64,000 nt of DNA from Candidatus Flexifilum affinis. GTDB taxonomy: Bacteria > Chloroflexota > Anaerolineae > Aggregatilineales > Phototrophicaceae. This document shows positions 8,666 through 17,773 of this stretch, in pieces. Both the position numbers and the translations under genes were made by a program. The notes below the pieces were generated by a model. That model had not been told where the DNA came from and did no database searches. It saw only the letters and a program-made list of their open reading frames with translations. Positions within the stretch are counted from its first letter, which is position 1. Each line of letters begins with the position of its first letter. The stretch is from assembly GCA_016713325.1 (NCBI GenBank), contig JADJPJ010000027.1, forward strand, positions 1 through 64,000, given 5' to 3'.

Positions 8666-9844
8666 TCAGGCCTCGGACGCCATCGGCTCGCGCGGGCGCA
8701 CAGGAATGAAGATCATGAAGCGGCTGCCCTGACCCGGTTGGCTGAGGACGTCGGCGCGTCCGCCATGCAGTTTGGCGATCTTATCAACGATCGACAACCC
8801 TGTGCCGGTTCCCGGATCTTCAAAGCGCTTACGATCGATCTGGTAGAACGTCTCCCAGATATGCTCCTGCTCGGCGGTGTCGATGCCGCGCCCCTCGTCC
8901 TCCACCCACAGGCAGACCTCGTCGCCTTCCATGTGCGCGCCGATGGCAATCGGGCTGTCTGCCCCGGAAAACTTGACGGCGTTGTCAATAAGCTGGATGA
9001 GCGCGGTCTTGAGATAGGACTCGTCGGCGATGAAGGTCTTCACCGGGTCGAGGACGACACTGACCTCCTGGCTGATCGCGCGCCAGCTCAAGACCTCATG
9101 ATAGGCGGCCTCGATCAGCTCGCGCACATCGGTCACTGGTGCTCTACGCATTTCATACGTTTTTTGTGCGTCGCCGGTTTCCATTTCCACGAGTTGAATG
9201 AAATTTTCGATCAAACGCCGCAGGCGGACCGCGCCGGTGCTGACGCCGCGGAGGAAGACATTCATGTCGTCGTCGGTGAGCGCCTGGTCGTTGGCCTCTT
9301 GCAGCATGTCGGCATAGGCGACCACATACGTCAGCGGCGTGCGGAATTCGTGATTCAGGATGGTCAGGATGCGTTTCTTCATCTCTTCCATGCTGGCCTT
9401 GTAGGAGTCCTGCACTTCTCCCCAGCGGCGCAGCTTGTTCTTGATGGTGCTGACCAGATCCTCGGCATCGAAGGGTTTAACCAGGTAGTCGTCGACGCCG
9501 AGCTGCTTGCCGCGCTGGATGTCCTGCCGTTCGCCACGCGCGGTGAGGAAGATGAACGGGATACGCACCCACTCCGGGATGGTGCGGACGACCTTCAGCA
9601 GCTCGATGCCATCCATCTGCGGCATCATGATGTCCGAGACGATCAGATCCGGCAGGGGCGACGACGTGCGCAGCACATCCAGGGCTTGCAGACCATTTTC
9701 GGCGCAGATGACCGCGTAGTGATCCAACTCCAGGACGGTCTGAATGCCTTCCAGCAGATTCACGTCGTCCTCGACCACCAGGATGCGAGCGCGGGGGGCA
9801 GGAACTTTGTTCGGACTGGTTTCGGAATACATGACGGTGACCAT
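8666..9844 (-). CDS. Cytoplasmic receiver-histidine kinase
   Basis: Hybrid signalling protein with reversed order: an N-terminal receiver domain (ILVVEDDVNLL, phosphoacceptor Asp in LIVSDIMMPQMDG, KPF motif), then HisKA with the phosphorylatable His in LNHEFRTPLTYV, then HATPase with N box DNAVKFS, G1 EDEGRGID and G2 GTGTGLSIV. No membrane segment is present, so it acts in the cytoplasm and probably takes its input through the receiver. I chose the ATG at 9844 (MVTVMYSETSP); the open frame extends further but without protein-like sequence. A second protein of the same architecture lies at 49473-50621. Confidence 0.88.
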   Translation of the reverse strand: MVTVMYSETSPNKVPAPRARILVVEDDVNLLEGIQTVLELDHYAVICAENGLQALDVLRTSSPLPDLIVSDIMMPQMDGIELLKVVRTIPEWVRIPFIFLTARGERQDIQRGKQLGVDDYLVKPFDAEDLVSTIKNKLRRWGEVQDSYKASMEEMKKRILTILNHEFRTPLTYVVAYADMLQEANDQALTDDDMNVFLRGVSTGAVRLRRLIENFIQLVEMETGDAQKTYEMRRAPVTDVRELIEAAYHEVLSWRAISQEVSVVLDPVKTFIADESYLKTALIQLIDNAVKFSGADSPIAIGAHMEGDEVCLWVEDEGRGIDTAEQEHIWETFYQIDRKRFEDPGTGTGLSIVDKIAKLHGGRADVLSQPGQGSRFMIFIPVRPREPMASEA

Positions 9845-9881
9845 ATGGCAGGCGTCCCTGTGGCTTATGTGTACAGAATGA

Positions 9882-10904
9882 TTATATAGGCATTCTTTGT
9901 CGATGAATGTCAATGAGATCTGAAAGCAGGGCAAATCCGGTCTGCAAACGCCCGGCGCCCGCGCCGATCAGGGTGATGTCGCCCATCAGATCGGTGTTGA
10001 AGGTGACGGCGTTGGTCGTGCCGGCCACTCCGGCCAGCGGATGACTCACCGGGATGCGCACCGGCGCGACCGTCCCACCTTCGGGCGTCACTTCAGCGAT
10101 CAGCTTCCAGCGCTCGCCGGCTGCGCGCGCCGCTTCGATATCGGCCGGGCTGATGCTCCGGATGCCGCTGACCTGCATCTGATCGAGGGTGAGCGTTTTG
10201 TTGAACAGGGCCGCCGCCAGGATGATGGCTTTGCCGGCGGCATCCCAGCCGTCGACGTCGGCGGTGGGGTCGGCTTCAGCGTAGCCGAGCCGCTGCGCTT
10301 CGGCCAGGACGGCGTCGTAGGGCTGGCCGGCTTCCATCTGGGTCAGCATATAGTTGGTCGTGCCATTGAGGATGCCGCGCGCCGAACGGATGGTGCAGCC
10401 GGCCAGCGCCTGCATACCCAGACGCAGGCTGGGCGTCCCCGCCATGACGGTCGCTTCAAAGCGCAGCAGCACGCCGGCCTGTTTGGCGGCCTGTCGCAGT
10501 TCGTCGTAAGCCAGGGCGATCGGCCCCTTGTTGGCCAGCACCAGATGTTTTCCGCCGGCAATCGCCGAGAGGCAGTGATCGAGCGCCGGTTGGGCCGTCT
10601 TCAGATCGGTGGGGGTGGCTTCGACCACGACATCGGCGGACGACGAGCGGGCAATACGCAGCGAGTCCCAATCGGTCTCATAGCCAAGCGCCTGGCCTTC
10701 GCTGCGCAGATCGCGGGCCTTCAGCAGCCAGTCGGGGGCAATGGCGACGCCATCGGGCGCGACGACACAGCCGCGCGTGCGGGTGGCGGCGGCGACGATG
10801 CGCGGCTCAAACCCATAGTCTTTCTTCAGGCTCTCGCCTTTGTCGCGCAGGATTTCCAGCAAGCCCTGATTGACCACGCCCAACCCGATCAACGCGATGT
10901 TCAT
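9882..10904 (-). CDS. hom: Homoserine dehydrogenase
   Basis: Reduces aspartate semialdehyde to homoserine in the threonine/methionine pathway. The Rossmann motif ALIGLGVVNQG opens the protein, ANKGPIAL carries the catalytic-region Lys, and YAEADPTADVDGWDAAGK is the family signature with the substrate-binding Asp. At 340 residues it ends after the catalytic domain and lacks the C-terminal ACT domain of longer enzymes, so it may be insensitive to threonine. The start is the ATG at 10904 (MNIALIG). It stands alone, without thrB or thrC nearby. Confidence 0.92.
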   Translation of the reverse strand: MNIALIGLGVVNQGLLEILRDKGESLKKDYGFEPRIVAAATRTRGCVVAPDGVAIAPDWLLKARDLRSEGQALGYETDWDSLRIARSSSADVVVEATPTDLKTAQPALDHCLSAIAGGKHLVLANKGPIALAYDELRQAAKQAGVLLRFEATVMAGTPSLRLGMQALAGCTIRSARGILNGTTNYMLTQMEAGQPYDAVLAEAQRLGYAEADPTADVDGWDAAGKAIILAAALFNKTLTLDQMQVSGIRSISPADIEAARAAGERWKLIAEVTPEGGTVAPVRIPVSHPLAGVAGTTNAVTFNTDLMGDITLIGAGAGRLQTGFALLSDLIDIHRQRMPI

Positions 10905-11022
10905 TGTCCGTCGCCCCACCTGTCAATGTGTCCTAGAGAAGGACACAAGCTTACCATCAGGCCGGCGGTCCGTGCCAGCGAACGAAGGCCGGCGGTCCGC
11001 GTTTCTCAGAGGGCCTGCCGGC
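10905..11022. repeat. Short direct repeat and hairpin upstream of hom
   Basis: AGGCCGGCGGTCCG occurs at 10959-10972 and again at 10986-10999. A hairpin with arms TGTGTCC and GGACACA spans 10927-10947, close to the hom start, and could affect its leader. No gene is seen. Confidence 0.5.
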
Positions 11023-11051
11023 TCGACACACTGACCTGCGCACGCTAGAAT
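11023..11051 (+). promoter_or_regulatory. Sigma-70 promoter for the binding protein/NRPS-like pair
   Basis: TCGACA (11023-11028) and TAGAAT (11046-11051) are separated by 17 bp and each differs from consensus by one base. The start codon lies about 80 bp downstream. Confidence 0.62.
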
Positions 11052-11130
11052 CTGCCTCGAAATAAATGCCGGCCTGTGGCTGTTATAGGAAAGTTCTTTG
11101 TCCTCACGCCATCCCGAGGAGGGATGAACA

Positions 11131-12150
11131 ATGAAGCTCCTGACGCCGCGAACAATCCCCCTTTTTTTGAGTCTCATGCTTCTGATCGCTGTCCTGAACG
11201 CGGGCGCAGTGCTGGCGCAGGATGCCCCCTCGGGCGTATCAGATGTTGTCCGCGTTGCTGTGGCCCCGACGCTGGGCTCTGCGACGTACTACATCGGTCT
11301 GGAAGAAGGGGTATTCGCCAAATACAACATCGACTTGCAGTTGGTTGAACTCCCGCAGGCCGCCAATGCCGAAACGATAGCGCTTCTGCTAAGGGGTGAC
11401 ATCGAGGTTATCCAGGCCTTTCTGAATCCGGGCATCATCAATGCCGTTCTCCGAGGCGAGAACGTGCGGGCTGTTGCCGCCAGTCGAAAGATCAATCCGG
11501 AAGGCTGTTCGACCTGGAGCTTTGTCGTTCCGGCCGGTCAGGCCGAGAATTTCGACTATGCCGGTCTGAGGGGGACAACCGTTGGCGTTCCGCCCGGCAC
11601 GCCGCCGTACTACCTGGATCTGCTGCTGCGTCTCCATGGGCTGACCCTGGCCGATGTCACCCTGGAGAACGTGCCCGCGCCGGTCCGCGCGGAGGGCGTG
11701 GTCAATGGCGCGCTGTCACTGGCCTGGATACCGGAGCCCTCGCTCACCCCAGCGCACCAGTTGCAGGGTGTGGAAGATCTGATGAGCGCCGCCGATCTGG
11801 TCCCCAATACAGATTCCGGCCTGGTTTATTTTGGTCCGTCTATGCTTGAGCGCGATGACGACCTTGCCGTCCGGTTCCTGTCCGCGTATATCGAGGCGGG
11901 GGATCTGGCTGCGCAGGAAGCGACGGAGCGGAATGTCGAGATCGTCTCCAGGGGGTTGGAACTCGACCCGGCATTACTGAGCGAGATCTGCTGGGGTATG
12001 GGCCTAACCGATCCGCAGGTAGACGTCGATGGCGCCCTGGTATATATGACCTGGCTACTGGAGCAGGGCGATATCGACGGCATGCTGGATATAGATCTTC
12101 TCTACGATCCTTCGTATGTTCTCGCCGCACTGGAGGGGACCGGTTCATGA
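11131..12150 (+). CDS. NMT1/SsuA-like ABC solute-binding protein
   Basis: Predicted exported binding protein of 339 residues with a signal peptide (MKLLTPRTIPLFLSLMLLI, cleavage near LAQDA) and a strong AGGAGG ribosome site. VRVAVAPTLGSATYYIGLEEGVFAKYNIDLQLVEL is the typical opening of the SsuA/THI5 (NMT1-like) fold, which binds sulfonates, nitrate, pyrimidines and other small anions or aromatics. No permease or ATPase is adjacent. Its stop overlaps the start of the A-T-TE gene (ATGA), which points to coupled translation and a joint task such as sensing or capturing the ligand that the enzyme activates. The ligand is not predictable from sequence alone. Confidence 0.82.
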   Translation: MKLLTPRTIPLFLSLMLLIAVLNAGAVLAQDAPSGVSDVVRVAVAPTLGSATYYIGLEEGVFAKYNIDLQLVELPQAANAETIALLLRGDIEVIQAFLNPGIINAVLRGENVRAVAASRKINPEGCSTWSFVVPAGQAENFDYAGLRGTTVGVPPGTPPYYLDLLLRLHGLTLADVTLENVPAPVRAEGVVNGALSLAWIPEPSLTPAHQLQGVEDLMSAADLVPNTDSGLVYFGPSMLERDDDLAVRFLSAYIEAGDLAAQEATERNVEIVSRGLELDPALLSEICWGMGLTDPQVDVDGALVYMTWLLEQGDIDGMLDIDLLYDPSYVLAALEGTGS

Positions 12151-14753
12151 GCCGTCGGGCGGACCTGCCCGTCATTGCCGCCACCTATCGACGAATCGAG
12201 CAAGCCGCCGCGCAGTTTCCCGACGCCGTGGCCGTGCTGCTGCGCGGGCAGCAGATCACGTACCGGGAGCTGAACGAACGCGCAAATCGACTGGCCTGCC
12301 GGATTCGGGGCGTGACCCCGGTGGGATCGATGGTCGTGCTGTTTGTCGAAGACAACATCGATCATCTGGTCGCGAATCTGGCGATTCAGAAATCCGGCTG
12401 CGTCCGGGTGTCTCCCGAGGGGCGCCTGCCACCGGCGGCGCTCAGCGCGATCCTCAAGCAGATCAAGGCCGGGCTCTTCCTCACCGATGCCGGGCGTCTG
12501 TCGCGGACCACCGAGATGGCCGGGAATACGCCGATCCTGGTGGTTGCGGATGCCGTTCGATCTGCTGGCGCACCAGCGGAAAGCGAAAACCTCGAGGACG
12601 AGTATCCTTTGGAGGACTTCTACGCGCTGGGTTTCACATCGGGTACGACCGGGATGCCCAAGGGCGTCGCGAGCCGCCGCATCCGATCGGCGATCAACAG
12701 CCGCAGCGTCGTCGCCGACCTCGGCCTGACCTCTGAGGATCGGCTGCTGATCTTCGGATCGCTGAACTTCGGCGCCAGCAATCTCGTCATTCAGGCGGCG
12801 CTGACCACCGGCGCCACGATCCACCTGCTCGATCTCGGGCAGGAAACGCCAGAGTCTGTGTTTCAGTGGATGCGGGACCAGCGCGTCTCCGTGTTGTCCA
12901 CGGTGAGCAGCTTTTTCCGCACCCTGTTCAGTCCCCCGCCCGCTCAACCGCTTCCCGATTTGCGCCTGGTCCGCCTCGGCTCCGAGCCGGTGCTGGCGGC
13001 CGACTTCGACCTGTTCCTGCGCGGTTTCGCCCGCGGTTCGAAGCTTGTCCACGGCTATGGGTCCACGGAGACGGCGTATCTCAGCCGAGGCATCCTGGAT
13101 CATACGACCTGCATCGAGGGCGCACTGGTCCCGCTTGGCGGACCACCTGAAGGGGTAGAGATTTCCATCGTGGACGAGAGTCTGCGACCGCTTCCGGACG
13201 GCGAAGTCGGCGAGATCCTGGCACGCGTGCAATATGCGCCGACGGGTTACTGGAATGTACCGGAGCAGTCGGCCGACAAGTTTCGGCAGGATCCGGATGA
13301 CCCCACCTGGGTGTTCCTGCGCACCGGCGATCTGGGCATGGTCGGGATGGATGGCAATCTGTACCACCTGGGCCGGCGCGACTCGATGGTCAAAATCCGC
13401 GGCTTTCGTGTCGAACTGGCGGAGGTAGAAAATCGGCTGCGACAGCATCCCGGCGTGCGCATGGCGGCAGTCCACGCGCATACGCAGCAGGGTGTCGCGT
13501 CGCTGGCCGCGTATATCGTTCCCCAGGGAGATCCGCCGCCGAGTGCCGCCGATCTTCGCCGAGGGCTGGCGGCGTCCCTTCCCGACTTCATGATCCCGGC
13601 GGCCTTCGTGTTCATGGAGTCGCTGCCCCTTTTACCGAATGGCAAGCTGAACCCCAATGCGCTGCCCGCCCCTGGTCAGGTGCGCCCCCCGTCGGCAGAA
13701 CCTATCGGCGATGCAGAGCGCAAGATCGCCCGGCTGTTCGCCGAGGTCCTGGCGGCTGAGGTTGGGCGCGAAGATCACTTCTTCGACCTCGGCGGTGACT
13801 CGCTGCGGGCACTGCGACTCGTCGCGCGCGTGAATGAGGTCTTTGGCAGTCTCCTGACCGCCGCGGCGATCTACGCTCATCCTACTGTCAGAGCGCTGGC
13901 GGAGTATCTGGAAGCCGGCCAACCGATTCTCTCCGGGCTGGTGGCGCTGAACCCATATGGCGAACGGGCGCCGCTGATCTGCGTGCCTGGGCAGAACGGC
14001 AACGCGATGCATTTCCGCCAATTGGTCTCGGAACTGGGACATGAGTATCCGGTCTACAGCTTCCAGCACCCGCGCTACGATCCACGGTCGCCGCGCTACG
14101 ACACCGTCGAGGCGCTGGCCGCACATTACGTTGATCTGATGCAGGCGGCAGTGCCGTCCGGACCGTTCTTGTTGGTTGGCGCGTCGGTGGGTGGCGCGAT
14201 CGTTTTCGAAATGGCGCAGCAGTTGGCCGTTGCCGGACGTCTGCCCCTGGGCGTGGTCATGATCGACTCGCATTTCAGCGCGCCGGGTTTCAGCATCGCG
14301 GCGCAGACCGCTCAACGGCTGAAAGCAGTCCGCGAGAAGGAGAAAAGCGAGCCGCTGCTGATGCGCATGCGCAAAGAGGTGTACCGGCTGCGCCGCCGTC
14401 TTGCGAAAGCCCTCGCGAAAGCCGCGCCGATGACTGCGGAGGAGCAGGCGCTGCGGCGTGTCAAGCAGGAGACGGAACGCATGGCGGAGCGTTACCGGCC
14501 GCAGACCTACCAAGGACGCGTCGTCTATCTGACCTGCCGGGAAGACCGTCGGCAGGCGCAGATGCCCGAACCGGGATTCGACGAACTGTGGCGGCGAGTT
14601 GTGGCCGGCGGCTTCGAGGTGATCGATATCCCCGGGGGCCATCTCGATTCGCTGGAAATGCCGAATGTGCGCACGGTCGCACGCCGGCTGCGGCAGGTGA
14701 TGGCAGGCCAGGTTTCTCCCTCAGCCGTTGGGGAAGATCCTCCCCGGCAATAG
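12147..14753 (+). CDS. NRPS-like enzyme, adenylation-thiolation-thioesterase
   Basis: Freestanding A-T-TE protein of 868 residues. Adenylation motifs: A3 FTSGTTGMPKG (about 162-172), A5 HGYGSTETAY, A8 GRRDSMVKIRGFRVELAEVE and A10 LPNGKLN with the catalytic Lys. The carrier domain has GGDSL with phosphopantetheine Ser552. The thioesterase has GASVGG with Ser680, Asp707 (MIDSH) and His832 (GGHLD). There is no condensation domain. In the pocket, the position equal to Asp235 of GrsA is Gly209 (NFGAS instead of FDAS). This Asp holds the substrate amino group, so the enzyme probably activates a keto, hydroxy, aryl or other non-amino acid. A-T-TE enzymes of this layout are known to dimerise aryl-pyruvates; whether this one does is open. 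Confidence 0.88.
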   Translation: MSRRADLPVIAATYRRIEQAAAQFPDAVAVLLRGQQITYRELNERANRLACRIRGVTPVGSMVVLFVEDNIDHLVANLAIQKSGCVRVSPEGRLPPAALSAILKQIKAGLFLTDAGRLSRTTEMAGNTPILVVADAVRSAGAPAESENLEDEYPLEDFYALGFTSGTTGMPKGVASRRIRSAINSRSVVADLGLTSEDRLLIFGSLNFGASNLVIQAALTTGATIHLLDLGQETPESVFQWMRDQRVSVLSTVSSFFRTLFSPPPAQPLPDLRLVRLGSEPVLAADFDLFLRGFARGSKLVHGYGSTETAYLSRGILDHTTCIEGALVPLGGPPEGVEISIVDESLRPLPDGEVGEILARVQYAPTGYWNVPEQSADKFRQDPDDPTWVFLRTGDLGMVGMDGNLYHLGRRDSMVKIRGFRVELAEVENRLRQHPGVRMAAVHAHTQQGVASLAAYIVPQGDPPPSAADLRRGLAASLPDFMIPAAFVFMESLPLLPNGKLNPNALPAPGQVRPPSAEPIGDAERKIARLFAEVLAAEVGREDHFFDLGGDSLRALRLVARVNEVFGSLLTAAAIYAHPTVRALAEYLEAGQPILSGLVALNPYGERAPLICVPGQNGNAMHFRQLVSELGHEYPVYSFQHPRYDPRSPRYDTVEALAAHYVDLMQAAVPSGPFLLVGASVGGAIVFEMAQQLAVAGRLPLGVVMIDSHFSAPGFSIAAQTAQRLKAVREKEKSEPLLMRMRKEVYRLRRRLAKALAKAAPMTAEEQALRRVKQETERMAERYRPQTYQGRVVYLTCREDRRQAQMPEPGFDELWRRVVAGGFEVIDIPGGHLDSLEMPNVRTVARRLRQVMAGQVSPSAVGEDPPRQ

Positions 14754-14780
14754 ACGCCCTGGCAGACGACCTCGTATAAT
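14751..14780 (+). promoter_or_regulatory. Candidate promoter of the aminotransferase gene
   Basis: TAGACG (14751-14756) and a perfect TATAAT (14775-14780) are 18 bp apart. The -35 box overlaps the stop codon of the NRPS-like gene. The aminotransferase start is 84 bp downstream of the -10 box. Confidence 0.45.
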
Positions 14781-14863
14781 TATCGAAATGTTTCGTGTGG
14801 TCGCTATTTTGCCCACACCAGCCGCACCTGCGGCGATGAAGCACAATTCACTGGAGAAGTACT

Positions 14864-16207
14864 ATGGCAATTGATACAACCATCCGTCCCGGCGCGAAGG
14901 CTCGCGAGATCATCGACCGTGACACGACCACGATGTCCGGGTCGATGGTGCCCCGCTACCCATTTGTGATGGAGCGCGGGTTGGGCGCGCGTGTCTGGGA
15001 TGTCGATGGCAACGAATATGTCGATTTCGCTGCCGGCATTGCCGTCAATTCCACGGGGCATTGCCACCCGGATGTGGTCAGGGCGATTCAAGAGCAGGCC
15101 GCGAAGTTCGTCCACATCGCCGGCACGGACTACTACTACGAAGTGCAGGTGCGCCTGGCCGAACGCCTGGCGGCGATCGCTCCGTTCAGCGAGCCGGCGC
15201 GGGTGTTCCTGTGCAACTCCGGCGCGGAAGCGGTGGAAGCGGCCATCAAAATGTCGCGCTGGTACACCGACCGGCACAATATCATCGCCTTCTTCGGCGC
15301 CTTCCACGGCCGGACGATGGGGGCGCTGTCGCTGACGGCGAGCAAGGTTGTCCAGCGCGATGGCTTTTTCCCGCTGGTGCCTGGTGTCCATCATGTCCCC
15401 TACAACAACCCCTACCGCTGCCTCCACGGCCGCGAGCAGGCAGCCTGTGAAAGCAACTGCATCTGCGCCTCTTATATTGAAGATGTTCTGTTCAAGAAGA
15501 CAGTGCCCGGCGAATCGGTGGCGGCCATCATCCTGGAGCCGATCCAGGGCGAGGGCGGCTATGTGGTGCCGGATAAACGCTTCGTTCAGAAGCTGCGCGA
15601 GATCTGCGATCATTACGGCATCCTGCTGATCGTCGACGAGGTGCAGTCGGGCGTCGGCCGTACCGGCAAGTGGTGGGCCATCCAGCATTTCGACGTCGAG
15701 CCGGACATCGTGTGCTCGGCCAAGGGCATTGCCAGCGGCATGCCGCTCGGCGCGATCATCGCCCGCGAACATGTGATGAGCTGGCCGCCCGGCGCGCATG
15801 GCACGACTTTTGGCGGCAACCCGATCTCCTGCGCCGCCGCCCTGGTGACGCTCGACCTGATCGAGCGCGGCTACATGCAGAACGCCGCCGAGCAGGGCGA
15901 ATACATCCGCGATGTCCTCGAAGAGATGCGCACGCACCACCCGTCGCTCAAGCACGGGCGCATCGACGGGCACGGCCTGATGATCGGCGCGGAGCTGGTC
16001 ATGGACGAGACCCACACCCCGGCCAAAGAACTGCGCAACCGCGTGGAGCGCATCGCCATCGACAACGGGCTGCTGATCCTTGGTGCAGGCGAGAGCACGC
16101 TGCGCTTCTGCCCGGCGCTGATGATCGAGCGCGAGACGGTGGAAGAAGGCCTGCGCATCTTCGACCAGTCGCTGCATCAGGCCGAGCAGGAGTTGGGGCT
16201 GGTGTAG
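14864..16207 (+). CDS. Class III PLP-dependent aminotransferase (GabT/ArgD-like)
   Basis: Aminotransferase of 447 residues, acting on an omega-amino group or a related amino acid. The PLP site is the Lys in CSAKGIASG (K287). LFIVDEVQSGVGRTG-type sequence is present as LLIVDEVQSGVGRTG with the PLP-ring Asp, and NSGAEAVEAAIKMSR binds phosphate. A Cys-rich insert (CLHGREQAACESNCIC) is unusual for GabT and may bind metal or form disulfides. The ATG has a GGAGAAG ribosome site. It follows the A-T-TE gene on the same strand, but a candidate promoter lies between them. Annotation as 4-aminobutyrate aminotransferase is likely in databases; the true substrate is uncertain. Confidence 0.85.
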   Translation: MAIDTTIRPGAKAREIIDRDTTTMSGSMVPRYPFVMERGLGARVWDVDGNEYVDFAAGIAVNSTGHCHPDVVRAIQEQAAKFVHIAGTDYYYEVQVRLAERLAAIAPFSEPARVFLCNSGAEAVEAAIKMSRWYTDRHNIIAFFGAFHGRTMGALSLTASKVVQRDGFFPLVPGVHHVPYNNPYRCLHGREQAACESNCICASYIEDVLFKKTVPGESVAAIILEPIQGEGGYVVPDKRFVQKLREICDHYGILLIVDEVQSGVGRTGKWWAIQHFDVEPDIVCSAKGIASGMPLGAIIAREHVMSWPPGAHGTTFGGNPISCAAALVTLDLIERGYMQNAAEQGEYIRDVLEEMRTHHPSLKHGRIDGHGLMIGAELVMDETHTPAKELRNRVERIAIDNGLLILGAGESTLRFCPALMIERETVEEGLRIFDQSLHQAEQELGLV

Positions 16208-16571
16208 AAAGAAAAGTGATGAGGAATGAGGAAAAGCAGGATTGAGTCGAAAGACCCCATCCCTGATTCAACCGTGGCGACGGGAGAAGGATACCACCAC
16301 CACGTGTCAAGCGGTCTGGGCGGGCGTGCAAACGAAGTTTGCCTGTGCTCGCCCATGCGCCACCGCCACCGTGTGTGCGCCAAGAAAACATATGAGCCAG
16401 GGTATCGGCATCACGCCGATCCCAGACTCATCCCTCAGTCCTCGTATCTCATTCCTTTGACGGATGCTGCCGTTCATGCCTCTGTGATAATGTTTTGTGT
16501 AACACTAACGCAACTTAACAACCCCCCGACGCGTATAGGCGTTATAATCACCCGCTGAGGATGCGGTCAGG
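16208..16571. repeat. Spacer with an inverted repeat upstream of the sigma gene
   Basis: No convincing gene. An inverted repeat at 16317-16355 has arms TGGGCGGGC/GCTCGCCCA around GCAAAC/GTTTGC, related to the element at 3672-3747. The last 80 bp turn AT-rich and contain a perfect TATAAT at 16543-16548, a likely -10 box for the sigma factor gene, though no good -35 box is spaced correctly. Confidence 0.6.
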
Positions 16572-17198
16572 GTGCGGCGTAAGCTGCCCGGAGTTCAAGG
16601 TGTGTCGTCTACCGATCCGATAATCCTGGAATGGGTACAGGCCGCGCTCGATGGCGATCAGGATGCTTTCGCCGAGCTGGTCTATACCTACCAGGATGCC
16701 GTTTTCAACTTGTGCTACCGCATACTCTCCGACCGCGTTGAAGCCGAAGACGCGGCCCAGGAGGCGTTTTTGCGCGCCTACCTGAACCTGACGCGTTACG
16801 ACCCTGCGCGGTCGTTCAAGACGTGGCTGCTGACCATCGCCTCGAATCACTGCATCGACCGCCTGCGACGGCGGAGGATGAAGCTGATGTCGATCGATGA
16901 TCCGCTGCCCAGCCTAACCCTCAGCAGTGATGAGCCTGAACCGGAACAAGCGTCGATCACGCGGGAACAGAGCGAGGCCATCCAGCGCTTGCTGGACAAG
17001 CTTCCGCCGGACTATCGAGCGTCTATCGTTCTGCGCTACTGGTACGATTACTCGTACAACGAAATCGCAGAGATGCTTGAAACCACCGAAAGCGCGATCA
17101 AGAGCCGATTGTTCCGCGCCCGGCAGATGCTCGCCGATCTCATCGACGATCCGAAGAGCATCCCTGGTGCCTTGACGCTGTTGTTGGAGAATGCGTAA
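16572..17198 (+). CDS. ECF-type RNA polymerase sigma factor
   Basis: Alternative sigma factor of 208 residues. Region 2 (FAELVYTYQDAVFNLCYRI and DRVEAEDAAQEAFLRAYLNL) binds core polymerase and the -10 element. Region 4 (LPPDYRASIVLRYWYDYSYNEIAEML and SAIKSRLFRARQML) reads -35. Start is GTG, at 16572 or a little downstream at VSSTDP. Its stop overlaps the start of the next gene (TAATG), a membrane protein that is probably its anti-sigma factor, so stress signals are likely sensed at the membrane. Confidence 0.92.
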   Translation: MRRKLPGVQGVSSTDPIILEWVQAALDGDQDAFAELVYTYQDAVFNLCYRILSDRVEAEDAAQEAFLRAYLNLTRYDPARSFKTWLLTIASNHCIDRLRRRRMKLMSIDDPLPSLTLSSDEPEPEQASITREQSEAIQRLLDKLPPDYRASIVLRYWYDYSYNEIAEMLETTESAIKSRLFRARQMLADLIDDPKSIPGALTLLLENA

Positions 17199-17773
17199 TG
17201 GCGAACGAACGGAACCAGCGCCTCTCGCAGATGCATGAGGCGCTCGACGAGAACATGGACAGCGAGGCGCTGAAGGACCTGCGCGAACAGCTCAGCCTGG
17301 ACGCGGAGGACAAAGCGGCCTTCGACCGGCTGCGCCGTACGGATCGCATGCTCCGCGCGGCCCCGATGGAAGCAGCGCCGGAAGGACTGGCGCTGAAGAT
17401 CATGGCCCACCTGGCCGAACGTCTGGCGCCGGAACGTCTGCGCGGCTCCTCGGCGGCGCTGGCGGTCGGGCTGGCGGCGATCGCCCTGCTGCTCACCCCA
17501 CTGCTGGCGGTGGCGGGTTGGCTGATCATCTCGGCGGTCAGCAGCGCCACAGTGCTGGGCGGGCTGCTGTCGCAGGTCGTCCTGGTGATCGGCGCGCTGA
17601 TGAACGCCCTGGAAGCGCTGGTCGAGGGGGCCAACGACGTGATGACCACCACGCCGGAGGCTTCGCTGCTGCTGCTGGCGCTGGTGCCGGTAGCGATCAT
17701 CTGGCTGATCCGCTTCCGCTGGGAAGACGATTGGGACACGGAAGCCGCCGAAAACGAAGAAGAGGCGCTATGA
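17198..17773 (+). CDS. Putative membrane anti-sigma factor
   Basis: Protein of 191 residues: a charged cytoplasmic helical domain (1-85; SQMHEALDENMDSEALKDLREQLSLD) followed by two or three hydrophobic helices (about 86-115, 117-137, 150-170) and an acidic tail. The N-terminal part resembles the sigma-binding helices of membrane anti-sigma factors but lacks the HxxxCxxC zinc motif. Assignment rests mainly on its one-base overlap with the ECF sigma gene upstream. It also overlaps the following bactofilin-like gene by ATGA. Confidence 0.7.
   Translation: MANERNQRLSQMHEALDENMDSEALKDLREQLSLDAEDKAAFDRLRRTDRMLRAAPMEAAPEGLALKIMAHLAERLAPERLRGSSAALAVGLAAIALLLTPLLAVAGWLIISAVSSATVLGGLLSQVVLVIGALMNALEALVEGANDVMTTTPEASLLLLALVPVAIIWLIRFRWEDDWDTEAAENEEEAL

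Noticed and set aside
16226..16558. 110-codon frame before the sigma factor gene
   Set aside because: Crosses an inverted repeat and the AT-rich promoter region, with no ribosome site or domain.
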